This document shows, piece by piece, positions 6,313-8,373 of a DNA stretch of 8,373 nt. Both the position numbers and the translations under genes were made by a program. Location of the stretch: NCBI GenBank assembly GCA_029935135.1, contig JAOZKX010000070.1, forward strand, positions 1 to 8,373, read 5' to 3'. Within the stretch, counting starts at the first letter, position 1; every line of letters starts with the position of its first letter. This DNA is from Desulfocapsa sp. (GTDB taxonomy: Bacteria > Desulfobacterota > Desulfobulbia > Desulfobulbales > Desulfocapsaceae). The notes under the pieces were generated by a model that was not told the origin of the DNA, made no database searches, and was given only the letters and a program-made list of their open reading frames with translations.

Positions 6313-8049
6313 TCACCTGGCAAGGTATACCTGTCCATGTTGACAGTTCATCGTAATAAGCTGCCCGCTCGTTAGTTTTTGGGCGGCATGTTTTACCCCA
6401 GTGATCACCGGAATATTCAATTCCCTACCGAAAATGGCAGCATGTGAGGTGAGACCCGGCTGCTCTGTGATGACACCTGCTGATTTTTTTATCATTTCCA
6501 ACATGGAGTGGTCCGTGGCAGAAGTCACTAAAATAGTGCCTGCTTTAAAGTCATCAGGGTTGGCTGCTTCGTCTATCACCGAAACCTCTGCCGTAACCGT
6601 TTCCTTGCCAATCCCCTGGCCATGGAGATTGATTCCACCCACCTCATGGATTTTCAGCATATTTGTAGAGCCGCTTATCTTAAATGGGATACCGGCTATA
6701 ATAACAATAGTATCACCCTGCTGCATCAGGGCGTTTTCCTTTGCACAGGCTATTGCAGCATCAAAAAGCATATTCACTGAATCTTCATCCTGTACTTCAA
6801 GGGGAATCACTCCCCAGAGTAACTGCATCTGCCGTCTGATTGAGGCCTCCGGGCTGGTGGCAATAATTAATGGCTTGGGACGATGCCTTGCCACCATGCG
6901 AGCAGTTTGACCACTCTGAGTTGCAGCAAGAATCGCATGGGCTTTCAGGTCATTGGCTATGGCGCAGGCGGCATAACAGATGGAGTTGGACACGGTCTGG
7001 GTGGAATAGCGGGCTCCTGCGCTGAGCAGTTTTTCGTAGGGCAGGGCGGCTTCTGAGATTGCTGCATTTTTTACAAGAAATCGAACTGCTTCCAGCGGAT
7101 ATTTTCCCACAGCTGTCTCACCTGACAGCATCACTGCATCGGTTCCGTCAAATATGGCATTGGTCACATCACTGGCTTCGGCCCTGGTAGGTCTGGGATT
7201 GTTGATCATAGATTCCAGCATCTGGGTGGCTGTAATAACGGGCTTTCCCTGACGATTGGCCATCTGGATAATTTCTTTCTGGATAACCGGTACCTTTTCC
7301 GGCTGAAGTTCTACACCGAGATCTCCTCTGGCAACCATCAGACCATCTGATAGATCGAGGATCTCTTCAAGATTATCAAGGGCCTCCTGGTTTTCTATTT
7401 TAGAAATAATCTGCTGTCTGCCACCAACCTCTTCAATAACGCGACGCACTTCTAACACATCTTTAGCCTTGCGGATAAAGGATGCTGCAATAAAATCAAC
7501 ACCCATCTCACTGCCAAAATGGATATCAGCAATGTCCTTATCCATCAATGGCGGTAAGTTCACTTTGACACCGGGCAGGCTCACCCGTTTATGCTCCTTT
7601 AAGCGACCCCCAACAAGCACTTCGGTGCGAATATCGTTGCCGTGGATGCCTAAAACACGCAGAGCCAGTTTGCCGTCATCAAGAAGAATGGTATCACCGA
7701 TATCCACATCATCCGAGATACCGTGATAGTTCACTGCAACTCTTTCAGCTGTGGCATTGACAGGATCGGTGGTGAGGAAGAATGTCTGTCCCTGCTCCAG
7801 TGTTATGTATCCACCCTCAATTCCACTTGTCCGGATTTCGGGACCACGAGTATCAAGTAGTATGGCAGTCTCACTTTTTGCGCGTTCCCGTGCTTCTTTG
7901 ATCGCACTGATCAGGGCTGCCTGGGAGTGATGATTACCATGGGAAAGATTAATTCTGAAAACATCCACTCCTGCAAGTATCAGATCATATATCTGTTCAT
8001 TACTCTTACTGGCTGGTCCTAATGTTGCGATGATTTTTGTTTTTATCAT
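6313..8049 (-). CDS. pyk: Pyruvate kinase with C-terminal PEP-utiliser mobile domain
   Basis: The product transfers phosphate from phosphoenolpyruvate to ADP, giving pyruvate and ATP, the last step of glycolysis. The 578-residue sequence has all main motifs: RINLSHG (32-38), LDTRGPEIRT (65-74), catalytic lysine K217 in ISKIEN, metal ligands E219 and D243 (MVARGDLGVE, 238-247), and the active-site TATQMLESM (273-281). Glu71 in GPEIRT is the residue typical of potassium-dependent enzymes (potassium-independent ones usually have Lys there). Residues from about 475 form an extra domain like the phosphohistidine domain of PEP-utilising enzymes, with TSHAA at 534-538, as in Bacillus-type pyruvate kinases of about 580 residues. 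The ATG at 8049 has a run of A rather than a clear Shine-Dalgarno sequence before it. Its stop lies 13 bp from the stop of the convergent radical SAM gene. Confidence 0.97.
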   Translation of the reverse strand: MIKTKIIATLGPASKSNEQIYDLILAGVDVFRINLSHGNHHSQAALISAIKEARERAKSETAILLDTRGPEIRTSGIEGGYITLEQGQTFFLTTDPVNATAERVAVNYHGISDDVDIGDTILLDDGKLALRVLGIHGNDIRTEVLVGGRLKEHKRVSLPGVKVNLPPLMDKDIADIHFGSEMGVDFIAASFIRKAKDVLEVRRVIEEVGGRQQIISKIENQEALDNLEEILDLSDGLMVARGDLGVELQPEKVPVIQKEIIQMANRQGKPVITATQMLESMINNPRPTRAEASDVTNAIFDGTDAVMLSGETAVGKYPLEAVRFLVKNAAISEAALPYEKLLSAGARYSTQTVSNSICYAACAIANDLKAHAILAATQSGQTARMVARHRPKPLIIATSPEASIRRQMQLLWGVIPLEVQDEDSVNMLFDAAIACAKENALMQQGDTIVIIAGIPFKISGSTNMLKIHEVGGINLHGQGIGKETVTAEVSVIDEAANPDDFKAGTILVTSATDHSMLEMIKKSAGVITEQPGLTSHAAIFGRELNIPVITGVKHAAQKLTSGQLITMNCQHGQVYLAR

Positions 8050-8373
8050 GGTTTTTTTGGGTACTGGAGGCGGGTAAAACTCTTCAAGGTAAATTTAGAT
8101 AAAGGGGAGTGAACTGCTATCGAGTTTATGGTAATCAGGCGATGTCAAAACTGCTATGTATGTATATTGATATCAAAGATTATCTGGGTTGGGTTGGATT
8201 CAATGGGCTGCCGGCGTATTCTGCGGATAACATTGTTCAAACCATGGGTTATCCGCTGTCTCCTGTTCCATCCCCAGGCGATGGGGCAGGGGTGAAAGCT
8301 TGACTCGATGTTTTTTGCCAATCCATCCTCCAGCAAAAAATCAAAGCTGTCCCCATAAAATGAGTGTTGATGT
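8050..8373. other. Upstream region of pyruvate kinase, no confident gene
   Basis: This stretch holds the likely promoter and leader of pyk. A perfect -35 (TTGACA, minus strand, 8148-8143) is visible, but no good -10 lies at the usual distance. A frame on the minus strand is open from the right edge to the stop at 8154, and could be the tail of an upstream gene; on the plus strand a GTG-initiated 64-codon frame (8109-8303) also exists. Neither has recognised motifs, and both strands being open together argues that at least one is chance. The inverted repeat is listed separately. Confidence 0.5.
8223..8256. repeat. 9-bp perfect inverted repeat upstream of pyruvate kinase
   Basis: GCGGATAAC (8223-8231) and GTTATCCGC (8248-8256) are perfect reverse complements separated by 16 bases. 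It begins 174 bp upstream of the pyk start. It could be an operator, a leader-RNA stem or a chance palindrome. A second small stem, CCCCA (8272-8276) with TGGGG (8282-8286) and a five-base loop, is nearby. No T tract follows on either strand, so a terminator is unlikely. Confidence 0.45.

Noticed and set aside
6286..6345. Small hairpins (AGGAA/TTCCT; CTGTC/GACAG) near the convergent stops as terminators
   Set aside because: Stems of five base pairs with no following T tract on either strand.
6401..7726. Plus-strand frames (169 and 85 residues) inside pyruvate kinase
   Set aside because: They are antisense shadows of a full-length, motif-complete pyruvate kinase.
8126..8148. TTGACA as a -35 box for pyruvate kinase
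   Set aside because: The hexamer is perfect, but no acceptable -10 lies 15-19 bases away on the minus strand, so I did not call a promoter.

Overview
The window looks like ordinary chromosomal DNA from an anaerobic deltaproteobacterium-type organism (Desulfobacterota, perhaps Desulfobulbales). This is inference from protein style: a double-Cache PAS sensor, a pyruvate kinase with an extra mobile domain, and a zinc-ribbon/SPFH operon. Base composition looks mid-40s percent GC by eye, not counted. I saw no tRNA, rRNA, CRISPR array, insertion sequence or phage gene.

Layout, left to right. (1) A minus-strand membrane sensor with two Cache-type modules and a PAS domain runs off the left edge, so its output domain is missing. 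(2) A 278-bp AT-rich gap. (3) A small minus-strand gene for a 115-residue protein with a possible helix-turn-helix near its C terminus. (4) A 103-bp divergent intergenic region with overlapping promoter-like sequences facing both ways. (5) A plus-strand cluster of four genes at 2307-6299: an SPFH-domain protein with three zinc ribbons, a 415-residue protein with two zinc ribbons that looks internally duplicated, a TadA/CMP-deaminase-fold zinc deaminase, and a radical SAM protein with a Cys-rich C terminus. (6) A minus-strand pyruvate kinase converging on the radical SAM gene with 13 bp between stop codons. (7) A 324-bp stretch upstream of pyruvate kinase with a 9-bp perfect inverted repeat and no confident gene, though one minus-strand frame stays open to the right edge.

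How the genes may work together. Gaps in the plus-strand cluster are 44, 2 and 38 bp, so it probably forms one transcription unit from the TATAAT-bearing promoter near 2254. SPFH/zinc-ribbon proteins of the YdjI type are known membrane-associated scaffolds. The second gene, also zinc-ribbon rich, is the obvious candidate partner. Why a deaminase and a radical SAM enzyme follow is not known to me, and this is the least explained part of the window. The sensor and pyruvate kinase look like unrelated flanking genes.
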